Assembly (NCBI GenBank): GCA_028023455.1
Contig: JAQFVV010012970.1
Coordinates: forward strand, 297,801 to 361,800
DNA: 64,000 bases
From: Epiperipatus broadwayi
Lineage: Eukaryota; Onychophora; Udeonychophora; Euonychophora; Peripatidae
Direction: 5' to 3'
Shown here: piece by piece, positions 1-11,399 of the stretch
Numbering within the stretch: position 1 is the stretch's first letter
Layout: every line of letters starts with the position of its first letter
Program-made: the position numbers and the translations under genes
The notes under the pieces: model-generated
Database searches by the model: none
Told to the model about the DNA's origin: nothing
Seen by the model: the letters and a program-made list of their open reading frames with translations, nothing else

Positions 1-249
1 AATTTTAATTCTGTTTTAATAATATAATTGTGAGTTTCATTTAGTATAATAGAAAATGTGGGAGCTCATTAAAATTTATGATGAAGCCTTTGATGATGAT
101 AAAATGCAAAAACATACAACTATCTTGCTTAGATAATACATCCTGCCTTTGGGATAAGAACTTAAGATACATGAAGCTGAGTCAAGAATTATTTGCAATT
201 TGGACACAGGTTGCTGTTTTCTAGTCATTGCTATGCAATGTTGAATGTG

Positions 250-770
250 TTAGTTCAATTGTGACTGAAATGTGAGAAATAATGGTTGTTGGCTTGTTAT
301 GTGCACAAAAGAAGAGCAATAATGGAACGTTATCAGGAAGAGAAGTTTAACAATCAACAATGCTTTTTACCATAAGATGCTCATCAAAGAATGCAAATTC
401 AGACTGTGCATAGAGAACTGCTATCCAAGGGCATTGTGTTACATGATAATGCATGTTTGTGCACTGCTATCCACATTGTTGACATTCTCCAAAATTCCAT
501 TTTGAGATATTGGAGCATCCTCCATATACTCCTGGTCTTGACCTATCAGATTATCACCTTTTTGATCCTTGAAAGAAATCCATCTGATGAAGAGCTGCAG
601 ACCAGTGCATTCATGTGTCAAACTCTGCCTACAACATTTCTTTTAATGAGGCAGTATTAAAGCTTGTTGTCAGATGAATAAAATGTATTGGAAAGAAAGA
701 GGTTATGTTGAAAAAAAAATAAATCTCACAGCCACAATGTGGATCATTTTTGACTCACCCTATACAAATC
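250..770 (+). pseudogene. Mariner-like transposase fossil, C-terminal part
   Basis: The stretch translates in alternating frames to the C-terminal half of a mariner transposase. Around 440-460 it gives a VLHDNA block, the usual setting of the second catalytic aspartate. After a frame change, about 516-572 reads HPPYTPGLDLSDYHLF, the mariner block holding the last aspartate. A further frame change gives a DEELQTS-like segment and the family's usual downstream helix. Several stops and frameshifts make it non-functional. The 3' end is probably near 760-770, where a GACTCACCCTATA string resembles a mariner terminal inverted repeat; no partner repeat was found upstream, so the 5' part is lost or too decayed. 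The family call rests on motif order seen here plus general knowledge of mariner proteins. Confidence 0.75.
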
Positions 771-2084
771 TGAATTACTTAATAACCATTGTAATACTTT
801 ATCATTGCTTTATATATAGGCTAAAGAATCTGAAAAATTAGTCCATGGATTCCTGAGGATGTATCAAATACTTGTTGTAAGTCTAAGCCCATTTTTTCAA
901 TGGTGTTATTTTCTTACTTAACAAATATTTAAAATCATTTAAAGCTATATTAATCTTTAAATGAAATGTGGATAAATTTATAAATTAAAATGTTATAGTT
1001 TAATTACTTATTTGAAAAATAATAATAATAAGTTGTTCTTATTGTTAGATTTTACAAATTATTTAATTCTGTTCTTTTAAGAAAACATCAATCAAAAAAA
1101 TAACAAAAAATTTAGAATAAAAATAATTCTACAACTTCAATCTAATACCAAAAAATTATCTTGAATATTACAACACTTATTTTTACTTTATCATATCAGT
1201 AACATTATATTCTTCTAATGGTTTTGTAACTACATTCTCATAAAAGACAAATAAATAAAGGTAAGTACTTATCAAAATATTTTAATATTTAATTGATTAA
1301 TGCATTTAAACCTCATTAGGTAATGTGACAATACTTCTCTTAGGTTAATCTCTCTTTTTTTCTCTCATTACGATCATAGTCTTTATTTATGTCGTGAAGT
1401 TGTTTTTAAAAAACATAAATAAGTTAAACGATTGCTTTTTAACAGCATATGATTTTACTAGTATGATTTTACTAGTATTTTAATATTCAACATATTTATT
1501 CCAGAAAATTGATCATTTCTATTAACTGAAAATCAATTTGATATTTAGAGGGCATTAAATTAGTGAAATATATACTTCTCTTTTATACAACTTACTTTGG
1601 GGGTGATGTTTGTCTATAAAGCTACATAAAAAAATTACACACCAAAATCTATTAAATTGTACAACGTGACTCCAGAATCAACATCACATATCGAGAAACT
1701 TAAGGCAAATACTGACACTATTTATCTAGCAACTACAGAAAAATATAATACCTATAATTTTTATTTGATTTATGTTGCGCCATGATCTTTTTTATTTTTA
1801 TGTAATATACTATTTTCAATTATGCTATATTAAATTATTATTAATAGTATGGTCTGCATTAGATTTTCACTTAAACTATACAAAGTTTCAATTGTCCATC
1901 GCAATAAAGTCAAGAAAAATCTAGTAAGGATCATAATATTAATTGTAAATCAACATGATTCAACCATCAAAAAGCAGCATATTAAAAAGATTTTTTTTTT
2001 ATGAAATTACTATTCTAAAACTTATGTGTTAAGATAATTTATTGTTTTAATGAGACTGGTATGTGTTAAGATTATAAACAAATA
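771..2084. other. No recognisable feature
   Basis: A+T-rich sequence with poly-A and poly-T runs and no long reading frame, no tRNA-like boxes and no clear repeat relation to the rest of the window. Confidence 0.5.
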
Positions 2085-2290
2085 TATATATTTTTTTAAC
2101 TAAAAATGCTTATTCTAAATAGGGGATTTGAACTCAGGATTTTTTAGTTAATTCATTCTCCACTATCTCAAGCAACTGATACACATGTGAAAAAGATATA
2201 CATGATCCCCAATATACATATTTTGTGAAGAATCAAGATTCATTAGTTGGGCCAGATCATATCCCACACATATATGCAATTGGTCAGTTT
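2085..2290 (-). repeat. Hammerhead-SINE family, copy a
   Basis: Read on the minus strand this repeat has two modules. First comes a hammerhead-like core (2201-2260). About 20-40 bases further on lie tRNA-like Pol III promoter boxes: a box-A-like GTATCAGTTGCTTGAGATAG (2163-2182) and a box-B-like GAGTTCAAATCCCC (about 2122-2136). The same order recurs in the inverted copy at 2930-3165 and, more decayed, at 6845-7050. tRNA-like boxes downstream of a hammerhead is the plan known for the schistosome SM-alpha repeats; kinship here is inferred from layout only. Confidence 0.6.
2201..2260 (-). ncRNA. Hammerhead-like self-cleaving motif, copy a (decayed core)
   Basis: On the minus strand stem I is formed by ATGATC plus CCCAA (2260-2247) against TTGGG plus GATCAT (2213-2202), with a short one-sided bulge. 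The core reads CTAATGA, one change from CUGAUGA. The stem II region and the GAA are damaged, so this copy is probably inactive, but its stem I is the longest of the family. Confidence 0.5.
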
Positions 2291-2929
2291 AATAATAAAT
2301 GAACCCAAAAATAGCAGGAATTTTGTAATAAAAAATTGTATATTTATTTTTAGGTGTTGTAAATTGAATCACTTTAAAAAGTATAGTCTATTTAATGCAA
2401 TGCACTGGTCTAAACCAGTTTGTCACTTTTTGAAGTAGTTCAGAAACACTTGCAAAGTGATGCATTTTAATGCTTCAGTCATTTTCCTCTTCAGTTCTAA
2501 GTCGGCAAAAAAAAAAATGAGACATTTTTTCATTCAAGAGATTCAAAAAATTCAGCTGATAAATTGGGTCATGTTAAATTTAACTAAAAACTGTTTCAAC
2601 TGAAGGCTTTGAGAAATGACCCTGTTGGGTGGAGTTTGCACTCTTTTCGGTGCACAAAATGGGATGTTTATGTTTTACTGCATCACATAAATGTTTCAGA
2701 AGTTGCAGATAAAATGTCTGACCATTACAAACTAAATCTGACAAAAAAAAAGTGTCATTTGCATCAAAATAATATTCAGCCATTATTAAAAAAAATTGAC
2801 AAATACGTGAAGGACACTTTTAGAAAAACATGTTATGTGAACCCATGATTTCACATAGTAAATGTCATTTGGCAGATTGATGCAGAATGGTTCATGCATT
2901 AAGTATGTAATAGCAAAAGTATACTATAA
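2291..2929. other. Spacer between inverted hammerhead-SINE copies
   Basis: About 640 bases held between copies a (minus) and b (plus). Short reading frames on both strands at 2580-2848 have no recognised domain. Together with the flanks this makes a potential long hairpin with arms of about 200 bases. It could be the interior of a fold-back element, but no transposase motif could be identified. Confidence 0.4.
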
Positions 2930-3165
2930 CAGATGCACATACCAGAGAACAATTCCTATTATCGTTAACCACCCCCTCATATACATATGTGGGAGATTAT
3001 TATCTGGCCCAACTGATTCTGTGAGAAATACATATATTGAGATCATGTATTTTTTTTTGCATGTGTATCAGTTTCTTGAGATAGAGTAGAGGATGAAAAT
3101 TCTGAAAAATCCTGAGTTTAAATCCCTCTTTTTACATATATAGGAAACATTCAGCATACGCAAGT
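2930..3165 (+). repeat. Hammerhead-SINE family, copy b
   Basis: Plus-strand relative of copy a. The hammerhead-like part is at about 2995-3047 (CCCAA, CTGAT then a lost stem II, GAAATACATAT, TTGAGATCAT). It is followed by a box-A-like GTATCAGTTTCTTGAGATAG (3065-3084) and a box-B-like GAGTTTAAATCCC (3114-3126). Stem II is deleted, so ribozyme activity is unlikely. The inverted position relative to copy a may reflect two insertions or a fold-back structure. Confidence 0.6.
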
Positions 3166-4470
3166 AACATACTGCCTTAGAATTACTTATTATTCTAGTT
3201 CATCAATTAATAATTAAAATCTAACTGCTGGAAATAAGAATCTGCCAAAATATATTTTTTGTAAAGGGATCTGCAACTCTTCAAAACTTCAGAGCTACCG
3301 GTGTAGACTTTTAAAACAATTATTACATCCAGTGTTTAATGTAAAAAATAAATATTTTTTTTATATACATACTAAAATAAACAATGGGAAAAAATCACTA
3401 CATTTTAATGCAAAGTTGTTATCAATCATTCTGAATACATCTATTGTAACCTTCAGTTGCATTTTCACAAAACAATAGTCTATATTCTATCTTAATTTGG
3501 ATGAACTGACCACAGGTGGTTCAGCATAGGAGAATTATGAAAAAACTAAGGACAAAAAATAAGCCAGTGCAAAATATAAGTCCTAAAACAAAATAGCAAG
3601 CAGTTTTAATGACTATTGTAAATCTATAAAGTGCAATGTATTATTCTCTAACATTAAAATTAATAAATGTTTGATTATTACTAATTTTAAAACAAAGAAT
3701 GACTTTTAAATAGAGATGAATTATTTATCTTTAATGTTTTTAAGGTCTAGATCAGTTTTATCCCTTTATGATTGAGATAAGAACAGAAAGACACCTCAAC
3801 TGGAAAATGACACTAAACATAATGGTGTTTGTTGCATTTATTTTTGAATTTAAAAAATGGGGACATATACATTTCAAAAAATGGGTGCAGCCAAACCAAA
3901 TTTCATGAAATGTAGGTAGTTGTAAATTTAACAATCAAAATTTATGTTTTAAAAAAACGTTACTCTGATGCAGCATGAGCGAGTCTTGCTGTTAAATGAA
4001 AGGAGAGATTTTGATTTCTCTTTTAGGCTTTAAGAATCCAGGCAGGACTCATGTCCATCTCTTACGTTTTTGTACTTGCAGTTGTTATTACTATATGATT
4101 ATCCATATATAGAAAATAAATATGAATGGGCTGTTCACTAATACATATTAGCCAATATAGTGAATTTGTTGGATTTTTACTTCTAACATTATAAGATCAA
4201 GAAAATCATGGTATTTCTCAGCTGCCTAATAATTCTTTCCTAAAACATCAGTTAATTTTCTTGAAAGCAGGGTAAATGTGTATATGAACATTCTTTTTAA
4301 AAATAGATTTTACGATCATGGCACATATAATTAAATTATGTTTATTCCTAGTAGGCTGTGAAGTCACCAGCCAAGGCAATATCTTATGGCCAAAGATTAA
4401 GGGTGCTAAGAGTTCTCTAATTATGGAACCAGTCTGTCATTTGGTGGTGATCTTTCTATTTAGGTACTGC
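3166..4470. other. No recognisable feature
   Basis: A+T-rich, with scattered short reading frames that have no family resemblance. No inverted or direct repeat shared with the rest of the window was noticed. Confidence 0.45.
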
Positions 4471-6018
4471 AGATATGTATCAAATGAAGAAAGATTATGC
4501 AAATTGAGAGATTATTGAACTTTATGCACTTAGAAGAAAGGCAAAATATAATTTTAAAAGTGGACATATAGTTTATTATAAAGGCACAAATATTGGAAGC
4601 ACAAATAGAGTGAGATTGGAAATTGATGTCGTTGTCAGAGTGGCAAGATTAGTTATTTATTCAATTTAATGGAAGATGACAAAAGCAAATAATTCACACA
4701 GGTTCTAATTATAGTGAAGAAGTAGAGGTCATTTATATGAATATACAAAATGCTTTTGATCAGATAAAACATTTTAAAATTGTTATAGAGATTGAAAAAT
4801 AAAAATGCTATGTGTAGAATTTGGTTATGGTCATAGAAATGAGAGCAGACACAGACTTGTGACTTTACACCAAAACAAAAATCTTTATATTATGAATTAT
4901 TTCTTTTTATAAAAATACTCAATAAAAATGGGCATGGAAGCAAATCAAATGAAGATATAGCAGAATTGGATTACATTTTGACTAAGAAAATATATTTCAA
5001 AAGTATTAGTGCAATGAACGATAAGTATCGTAAAACTAGAGAGAGAAAAATTATTAGAAATAGTATTAATAATTGATATTCCTAATCTTTAGGAACTCTG
5101 CAATAAATTTAATTTAGAATTTTCTAATATCTTTACATATTGAGTGACTTATCTTAAATGAGATCAATAAGAACATAAATAATGGTTTAAAAAAAGATAC
5201 CTGTTTACATAAACAATAATTCTGCAGTAAATTTCCAATTGAAACAAAAGAACATGAAGAAAATGGAAATAAAAAGATTGTTTAAAATTAGCATTAAAAA
5301 TAATTGAGCATTATAGATTTGTAAAATGATAAAAAGTTAATGAGATATAAGAAAATATAATTGTGAATTGGCAAGGAAAGTTATAGAAGATAATAAAAGT
5401 TTCATAAGTTTAAAACATCATCCTAATATTGCAACAAAAGTTGTTGTCACATTAAAAAGTAAAATTAGAACTACTATAGTTCTATAAAAAATAATAAAAT
5501 AGTAATAAAGAGCAAAAAACAAAATATTCGCTATAATTGTTGCATCTTTTGAATTGTCCAGAATGTTCAAAGAATAAGAGAGATGTGTAAATAAATCTGT
5601 GAAGAAGGGGAAAGCCTCAGGAGATGAAATTGTAATCAAAATCTTAAAAGAAGCCTGTGAAGAAATAAAAAAATTGGTGGGAAAGTTATAACCAAATGTC
5701 TAAATGATAAAACTAGATGATTGGAAGAATATAGGACTAATATTAATATTTTAAAAAATGTGATAAAGATTATCAGTCTTTTATAAGTTCTCTACAAATT
5801 TTTTACCAAAATAATTATAATTCATCTACAGTGAATTTGGATTTTAAGCAATCAAAACAAACAATCTAGATTTAAAAATGGTTTTAGCATAGTGGATCAC
5901 ATCCAAGTATTGAGAGAAGTTATAGAAAGATTCAATAAATATCAATTGTCTTTGGATTTGTAGAATATGAAAAGCATTTGATTTTGTAAGCATTTATACA
6001 GTAATTGAAGCTATAGAT

Positions 6019-6489
6019 CAGGGGTGGCCAACTTTTGTGTTCATAAGATCTACTTTTTATTTTTAAAATGTTTTGCGATCGACTTGTTGTCATAGACGAT
6101 CAACTTGTCATAGGTGTAATCTAAGTGGAGGAAGGTGTGAAATATATATACCATTTTTATATATCTACCTAATAAAAAAATAACAATTATTTAACGGGCC
6201 AAAAAACTCATGTCCGGGGGAATTAAAGCAACATGAATAATTATTACTAATTTATTAATTCAAATTAGCTACATTAAATCAAGATTAAAAATATTATTTT
6301 CAATAACGACTTAGTGGACTTCACCTATCTAGAATTGGAAAAAAAAATTATAACAAAAAAACTTGAAAATCTTGACTTAATCTGTTTCACTCATTACCCG
6401 AAAAGCTCTTGCCATATTGGCCTCGCGATCGACCAAAAATGGCTTTGCGATCGACCGGTAGATCACTATCGACTTGTTGAACGCCTCTG
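6019..6489. mobile_element. Non-autonomous hAT element (471 bp)
   Basis: It starts CAGGGGTGGCCAACTTTTG and ends with GTTGAACGCCTCTG, whose complement CAGAGGCGTTCAAC forms an imperfect terminal inverted repeat. It is flanked by a perfect 8-bp duplication CTATAGAT at 6011-6018 and 6490-6497, the size typical of hAT. GCGATCGAC-type subterminal repeats occur near both ends (about 6074-6081 and 6425-6455). It contains no transposase, so it must have been moved by an hAT transposase encoded elsewhere. It sits inside RTE copy 1. Confidence 0.88.
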
Positions 6490-6844
6490 CTATAGATCAT
6501 CAAGATATAACCAAAAACATTGTTATATTCTGATCAATACTTATCAAAATCAAGGAGCAATGATTAGAACATTCTGGATATTAATATCAAGAATTGTATA
6601 CTACACCGTGATTCTGTATTTACATAACTTTATAAGAAATATTTTGTGGATTAAAAGGAGAAGCTAGGGGAGTAAAAGTAAATACAGGTTATTTGACTCA
6701 TGTAGATTTTGCAAATGATGTAATTGTTTTTGCAAATAATGTTCAGAGCATTAGAAAATATTGAGAGAATTATCGGATGAAAGTAAAAAATATGATTAAA
6801 AATAAATATTAAAAAAAATATAAATTTTTTCTACAGTACAGGCT

Positions 6845-7285
6845 TTTTTATACCTGCATTCCAATATGTAATATAGGGGGTTTGAATTCAGACTTTTACA
6901 AGACCCTCAACTATTAATGCTATTATACTGCTGACACATTTGATCACACACGTCAAAAAGATAAATAATCAATATAACGTATTTCGTGCTAAACCAGCAC
7001 TAGTCAGTTGGTCCAGATTATCATCTCCACACATATATACAACTAGTGCTGAGATTATTTTAAGATAGCCAATTTTCATACTTTAATGAACAGGCTTCAA
7101 TCCATTCTACCCTACAATTCTGCTTTCCATTTCATTGAAAATCGCCTATATTGATGCCAACCTTCTCATCCTACCCATGTTGACCATAAGTCATTCTGAT
7201 CCCTCATGTACAGGACATAATCCATTTACATACATATATGAGGGATGGGCAGACATTACAACACTATATTTTAATATATGTATTT
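6845..7285 (-). mobile_element. Hammerhead-SINE insertion in the RTE, copy c
   Basis: This insert separates two halves of RTE copy 1 and is flanked by near-duplicate segments of about 30 bases (about 6818-6851 and 7278-7309, both containing a TTTTTTCTA-AGTACAG core), most simply a long target-site duplication. On the minus strand it carries a hammerhead-like module at 6965-7021, a decayed box A near 6917-6938 and a box-B-like GAATTCAAACCCC near 6876-6890. Long target duplications suit retroposition. The part at 7050-7285 has no identified relative. Confidence 0.6.
6965..7021 (-). ncRNA. Hammerhead-like motif, copy c
   Basis: On the minus strand: ATAATC and CAA (stem I, left), CTGACTA (core with one change at the position of the invariant G8), stem II GTGCT / AGCAC (perfect 5 bp closed by G-C), GAA, stem III ATA / TAT around CGT, then A at the cleavage position, then GATTAT (stem I, right, pairs perfectly with ATAATC). 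The core change probably kills cleavage, but the helices are well kept. Confidence 0.6.
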
Positions 7286-7880
7286 TTTCTATAGTACAGC
7301 TTTTTTCATATCTTAAAGTAATTCTAATTGATTTTTCAGAAGAAGAAAATACTCATTGAAAATCAGCTTGGTCAGATTATTAATACGGATGGAAATATAA
7401 TGGATGAAATTAAGCATAGAATTAAACTTGGTTGAAATGCTTTGGTAGAAATAATTATATCTAGGCATTTGTTTTCAGTAGATGAACTTCACCAGATTTT
7501 ACTTAAGGATTATGGACTCTTAAAAGCAATTTATAGACTTCCAGACCAATCCACAATATATGGAGAGATATGTGTTATAAATAATATGAAATGCATAAGC
7601 GAGAAAACAAAAAAAGATACAAATAATATTATTATAAGAATTAAGAAACTGGATTTGACATACTGCTAGACAAGATGAGAATAGATTCACAGTTGAAGAT
7701 TTGAATTGGATTCCTAAAGATTATAAAAGACCTAGAAAGATATTATCGAAGATATGGACAGATGATAAAAAGGTACACTGATGTGATGTGGAGAAGGGAG
7801 ATCAGAGATATTGGATCAAATTTGGAAAAACCATCCTGCTTTGAATCAATAATGTTGAAAATGATGGTGTTAATAATGAT

Positions 7881-8484
7881 GTACATTTTCTTTTATGAAT
7901 TTTGTTATTACTGATTTTACTAAACATATTTTTGTCATCATTTAATAATTTAGAATATTTTTTTAAATTGGTTTGCTCAAGCAAAGCAATTTAATTGGTT
8001 GCTGAATACACTTAACAATAAATACGCGCCTTTTATGGATTAGTTTTTCTATCGGTTACAGCATTGTATCTACAAATAAATATTTAAACAATTACCATAA
8101 AATTCTAAATTAATCAGTTAATAAAAGATTTTTGCGTATTGTTTTTGATCTTTACTTCTTTCTTGCATTTATTTTTCACTTGAAATTCTAACTGAAGTTT
8201 TCTTAGGTTTTAATATTTTACGTGACTTGTAAATTGATCATAAATATAATTTTAGATAGTGATGATATCTTTAACTTATCTAAAATAAAATTATATAAGC
8301 CATGAGTAATGAAAACAAATCATTTTTATTATTACATATATATTTCTTATATTTGAAAATTTTTAAAAATAAAACGCAAACTTTTACAAATCTAATGTAA
8401 TGCGGCTTCCAGTTTTATACTTACTTTTATAAGAAGCAGTAAATCATATATTTATTTTAAAATACGATTTTAATTTATATCTTC
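7881..8484. other. No recognisable feature
   Basis: A+T-rich spacer between the RTE tail and a minus-strand RTE fragment. Nothing identifiable. Confidence 0.45.
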
Positions 8485-8680
8485 ATTATTATTTCCAGAT
8501 ATTATCGATTCTCTGCAGTATGAAAGTCTCTTTAAGTTTAATCCAGTTATCCACCCTCAGGCCCCTTTTTTCCAGTTTATATCAGCAAATTTAATTTTAT
8601 CCATCCATCTTATATGAGATCTTTTTCTGGGTCTTTTACAATTTCGTGGCATCAATTTACATGTTTTTAAAAGTTTGATT
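8485..8680 (-). pseudogene. RTE LINE 3'-end fragment
   Basis: The segment lines up with the minus-strand RTE ends at 20545, 22850 and 25560: a GAAAGTCTCT block, a block like CAGCAAA, a CCATCCATCTTATATGAGAT block and the TCTTTTACAATTTC block occur in the same order. This corresponds to the last part of the LINE protein (a KRPHVRW-like segment in the plus copy at 45.8 kb) plus the 3' tail. A further scrap with the RTE-like string GTCCAAATCTCAGAT lies at about 9840-9905. Confidence 0.65.
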
Positions 8681-10060
8681 TGTAATTGTTGTTTTTAATG
8701 AAATTTTAGGTCATTTATAACTTATAAAATACTTATTTTGTTATGACAAAAAAAAAAAAAGCAGGACATTTTTTTATCCCAATACATCTTGAAAATGTTA
8801 CCTATATTAACCAAATATTATATACATCAACCTAAGCTTTAAGATACTGGATTGAATTAAAACCTAAAACTTTATTAGTACTTTTATAACAGATATAATA
8901 ATGTTTTTCTTCATGCTATTCTGGAGCCAATTACTGTAAGTCTGATTAATCAATTAATACTCAGATGACTGTTGTAGTATTCACATTGATTACTCAATTC
9001 TACAGTAGAAGTCTCTAGTAGGATGAAAAGAATTATTCTTAGAATCATATGAGAAAGTCATATGATATTGTTAATAAAGAATATTATAAATGATTTCACA
9101 AATAGTCTATGAGGTTCAGTGCAATGATCCAAGATGCACAGTTGTATATTTTGGTGATTCTTAGACCAACTTTACCACCAGAATAGCTCAACATAATTGT
9201 TTATACAAATGACTTAAGAAAATTCTGAACATATATCTGTGTTTTTAGATTATGAGAAGAACATGGATGCAGCTTCATTCACAAGGTGTTGACCTAATGT
9301 GCTGGAGATGATAGCAGAAAAAGTATAAGTAAAGAAGTCATTGATAATAACAAGAATGTTAATGTTATAAGCAAGAGGAAATGGCAAACAATTATCAGAC
9401 AGGTGGAATATGTAAATGAGCCATTTACATAATTAGAATAATAAAAAAATACTATAAAAACAGCAATGCAACAAAATAAGATAGCTATAACTAAGGTGCT
9501 CAGAAATGAATGTACATTAAACTGAGCAGAAAACAGATGAAAAAAGAGTAGTACATTTTATCAGAGATGCTTTCGTACACATGCAAAGTATTACCTATAT
9601 ATAATGAACTGCAAATAAATTTACAAGTAATATGTATAATTTTTAATTTATCTGCTTTCTTAAAAAATAATAAATGTAAATGAATGCTGCTATAATTGAT
9701 AAATATAGAATCCACAAACTAAAATAAAAAGGCAAAAAAAGTTTCGTAACTGCCTCAGATAATGATATTTTTTTCTCATCTCAATTCAGTTCTAATATTA
9801 AAACATATGTATATAAATAATTGATTAATATGTTAAAAAGAAGCTCAGTTTTCTTTTGTTCAGTGTCCAAATCTCAGATACATAGTAACATATTTTTTAA
9901 TCTTTTTGCTTTCCCTCTTGTTAAGAAACATTCCTTATTTATTTTTTAAAAATAAGCATAGATGTTTCCCTGTTTTAAACATTGTATTAATGTTATTGTA
10001 AATAATAATGACTGCTTGTTTTTTATGATATAAAATTTTCCATAAAGCTTTATATATATA
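8681..10060. other. Mostly unassigned
   Basis: Apart from the RTE-like scrap at about 9840-9905 nothing is identifiable. Small reading frames here show no conserved motif. Confidence 0.4.
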
Positions 10061-10063
10061 TAT

Positions 10064-10158
10064 ATGTCATAGCATCTGCCAGGACGTGAACCCACAACCA
10101 TCTGCAACCAACTACTTGCTTGCAAGACAGCTGCGATGATCTCTCAGCTAATGATGCT
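10064..10158 (-). mobile_element. tRNA-derived SINE (family T), copy 1
   Basis: The complement reads as a tRNA-like head: a box-A-like TTAGCTGAGAGATCATCGC, a middle containing CAAGCAAGTAGTTGGTTGCAG, and a box-B-like GGGTTCACGTCC, ending in ATGCTATGACATAT before an AT run. It matches the copies at 42242-42352 and 51283-51383. The long variable region resembles class II tRNAs such as Leu or Ser, but it lacks a proper acceptor stem and is a SINE, not a tRNA gene. Confidence 0.8.
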
Positions 10159-10159
10159 T

Positions 10160-11049
10160 TGACATTTGGGTTCAAAAAATTGAAGAAATCATTATATTGA
10201 AGACAGTTGGCTTAGATCTAAAAGATACTGTTGTTTGACAGAAATGATAATATATCTGAATGCTTACTTCTTTATGGTCTTCTTTTTCAGTAAACATTTT
10301 GTTATAAACATACTTATAAAATATTTTTGATTATTTTTGCACACTAATTGGTTGATTATTATTTAAAACAAAAATATATACATATAGATTTTCCATTTAT
10401 TCAACTATCTTTTATTGTTAGAAATAGAAGTCAATATAAATAAATTACAGCATGTGCAATATAGCTATCTGTCAGAATCAATATGATGTCAAAATCTTTT
10501 CAAATATTGTAATTGTTATAAAAATAATATATTTTAAAGTAGAACTTGGTAGAATTTTAAAAAAAACTTAAAATAAAAAATATTTCATTTATTTTCTGAA
10601 AGAGTGTTTATTCTAATTTGGATGATGATTTGTATAGTATAGTGTTTAATTTGCAAATCAGTTTTTAAATATTTAAAAATGTCAAATGTTAATTTTTAGA
10701 ATATTATTCATTTATAAAATTTAATTAAAAAGAATTCAACTTATTAAGTTTAATATAAAATAAAGATTTTATGCCATAGTGATGGTTGAGCAAAGTAAAA
10801 TCTCAAATTTTTAACCAGTTAAAAGCCTTTCTTTTTAAACCCTTAGACATAATTTCTTTTAATGTTATATATCAATATCTGTACATAAATATTTCTGTAC
10901 ACTGAATACATTTATTTTATTAATTACAATATAACACTTAAAATAAAGAATATGCTTACATTTATATGACCACAAAATTTTTTGTAAAATAGTAATTAAA
11001 ACAATAAATCAAAGCAATACTTTGTAATCTTGTCCTAATAATAGAAGTT
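10160..11049. other. No recognisable feature
   Basis: A+T-rich, no long reading frame and no repeat relation noticed. Confidence 0.45.
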
Positions 11050-11345
11050 GGTACAAGCGACACTTCACAACTATAGATCCATTATGCGTCCTCTGTCATA
11101 GAAATGAAGAAACATTAGAACACTTTTTGATGGATTGTTCCTCACATTCCTTGTTCTACTTTTATCACTACCATGACTCATTGAATCACTAACAATTAAC
11201 AACCTTTTAAAAAATATGCTAAGTAGCCCTTTTCCCAATATAAGAATTGCTACATTCATTCTTTGCACACTCTGATTTGTAAGATGCTGTTTAAGCTTTA
11301 ATCCCACACCTCACAATACTAAATCATTTTCTAAAAAAATTAAAT
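11050..11345 (+). pseudogene. LINE protein C-terminal fragment with cysteine motif
   Basis: The start translates as a segment containing DPLCVLCHRNEETLEHFLMD followed by C, the Cys-x2-Cys...His...Cys signature seen near the C-terminus of many LINE reverse transcriptases. The rest is broken by stops. It lies directly before the Penelope-like element and may be the remains of the insertion target or an unrelated older copy. Confidence 0.5.
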
Positions 11346-11399
11346 GACCTTAAAACTAGAGATCAAACCCATGCACCAGCTGATATTTTTGCAGCTATA

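Larger units (their letters stand above)
4471..7880 (+). pseudogene. Degenerate RTE-type LINE, copy 1
   Basis: This runs parallel to the better copy at 43174-45935 over most of its length. About 4500-5000 matches the apurinic-type endonuclease part, about 5600-5990 the reverse-transcriptase part, and 7320-7870 the C-terminal end down to a final GATGGTGTTAATAATGATG, a decayed form of the ATG-rich tail of copy 2. Stops and indels are everywhere, so it encodes nothing. Two later insertions split it: a hAT element at 6019-6489 and a hammerhead-SINE at about 6845-7285. These nested hits give a relative order of events: RTE first, then the others. RTE LINEs copy themselves through endonuclease-nicked, target-primed reverse transcription; the assignment to RTE rather than another endonuclease-bearing clade comes from short length and the trinucleotide tail. 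Confidence 0.75.

Noticed and set aside
593-605. CTGATGA core within the mariner fossil
   Set aside because: No GAA, stem II or stem I partners around it; a chance heptamer.
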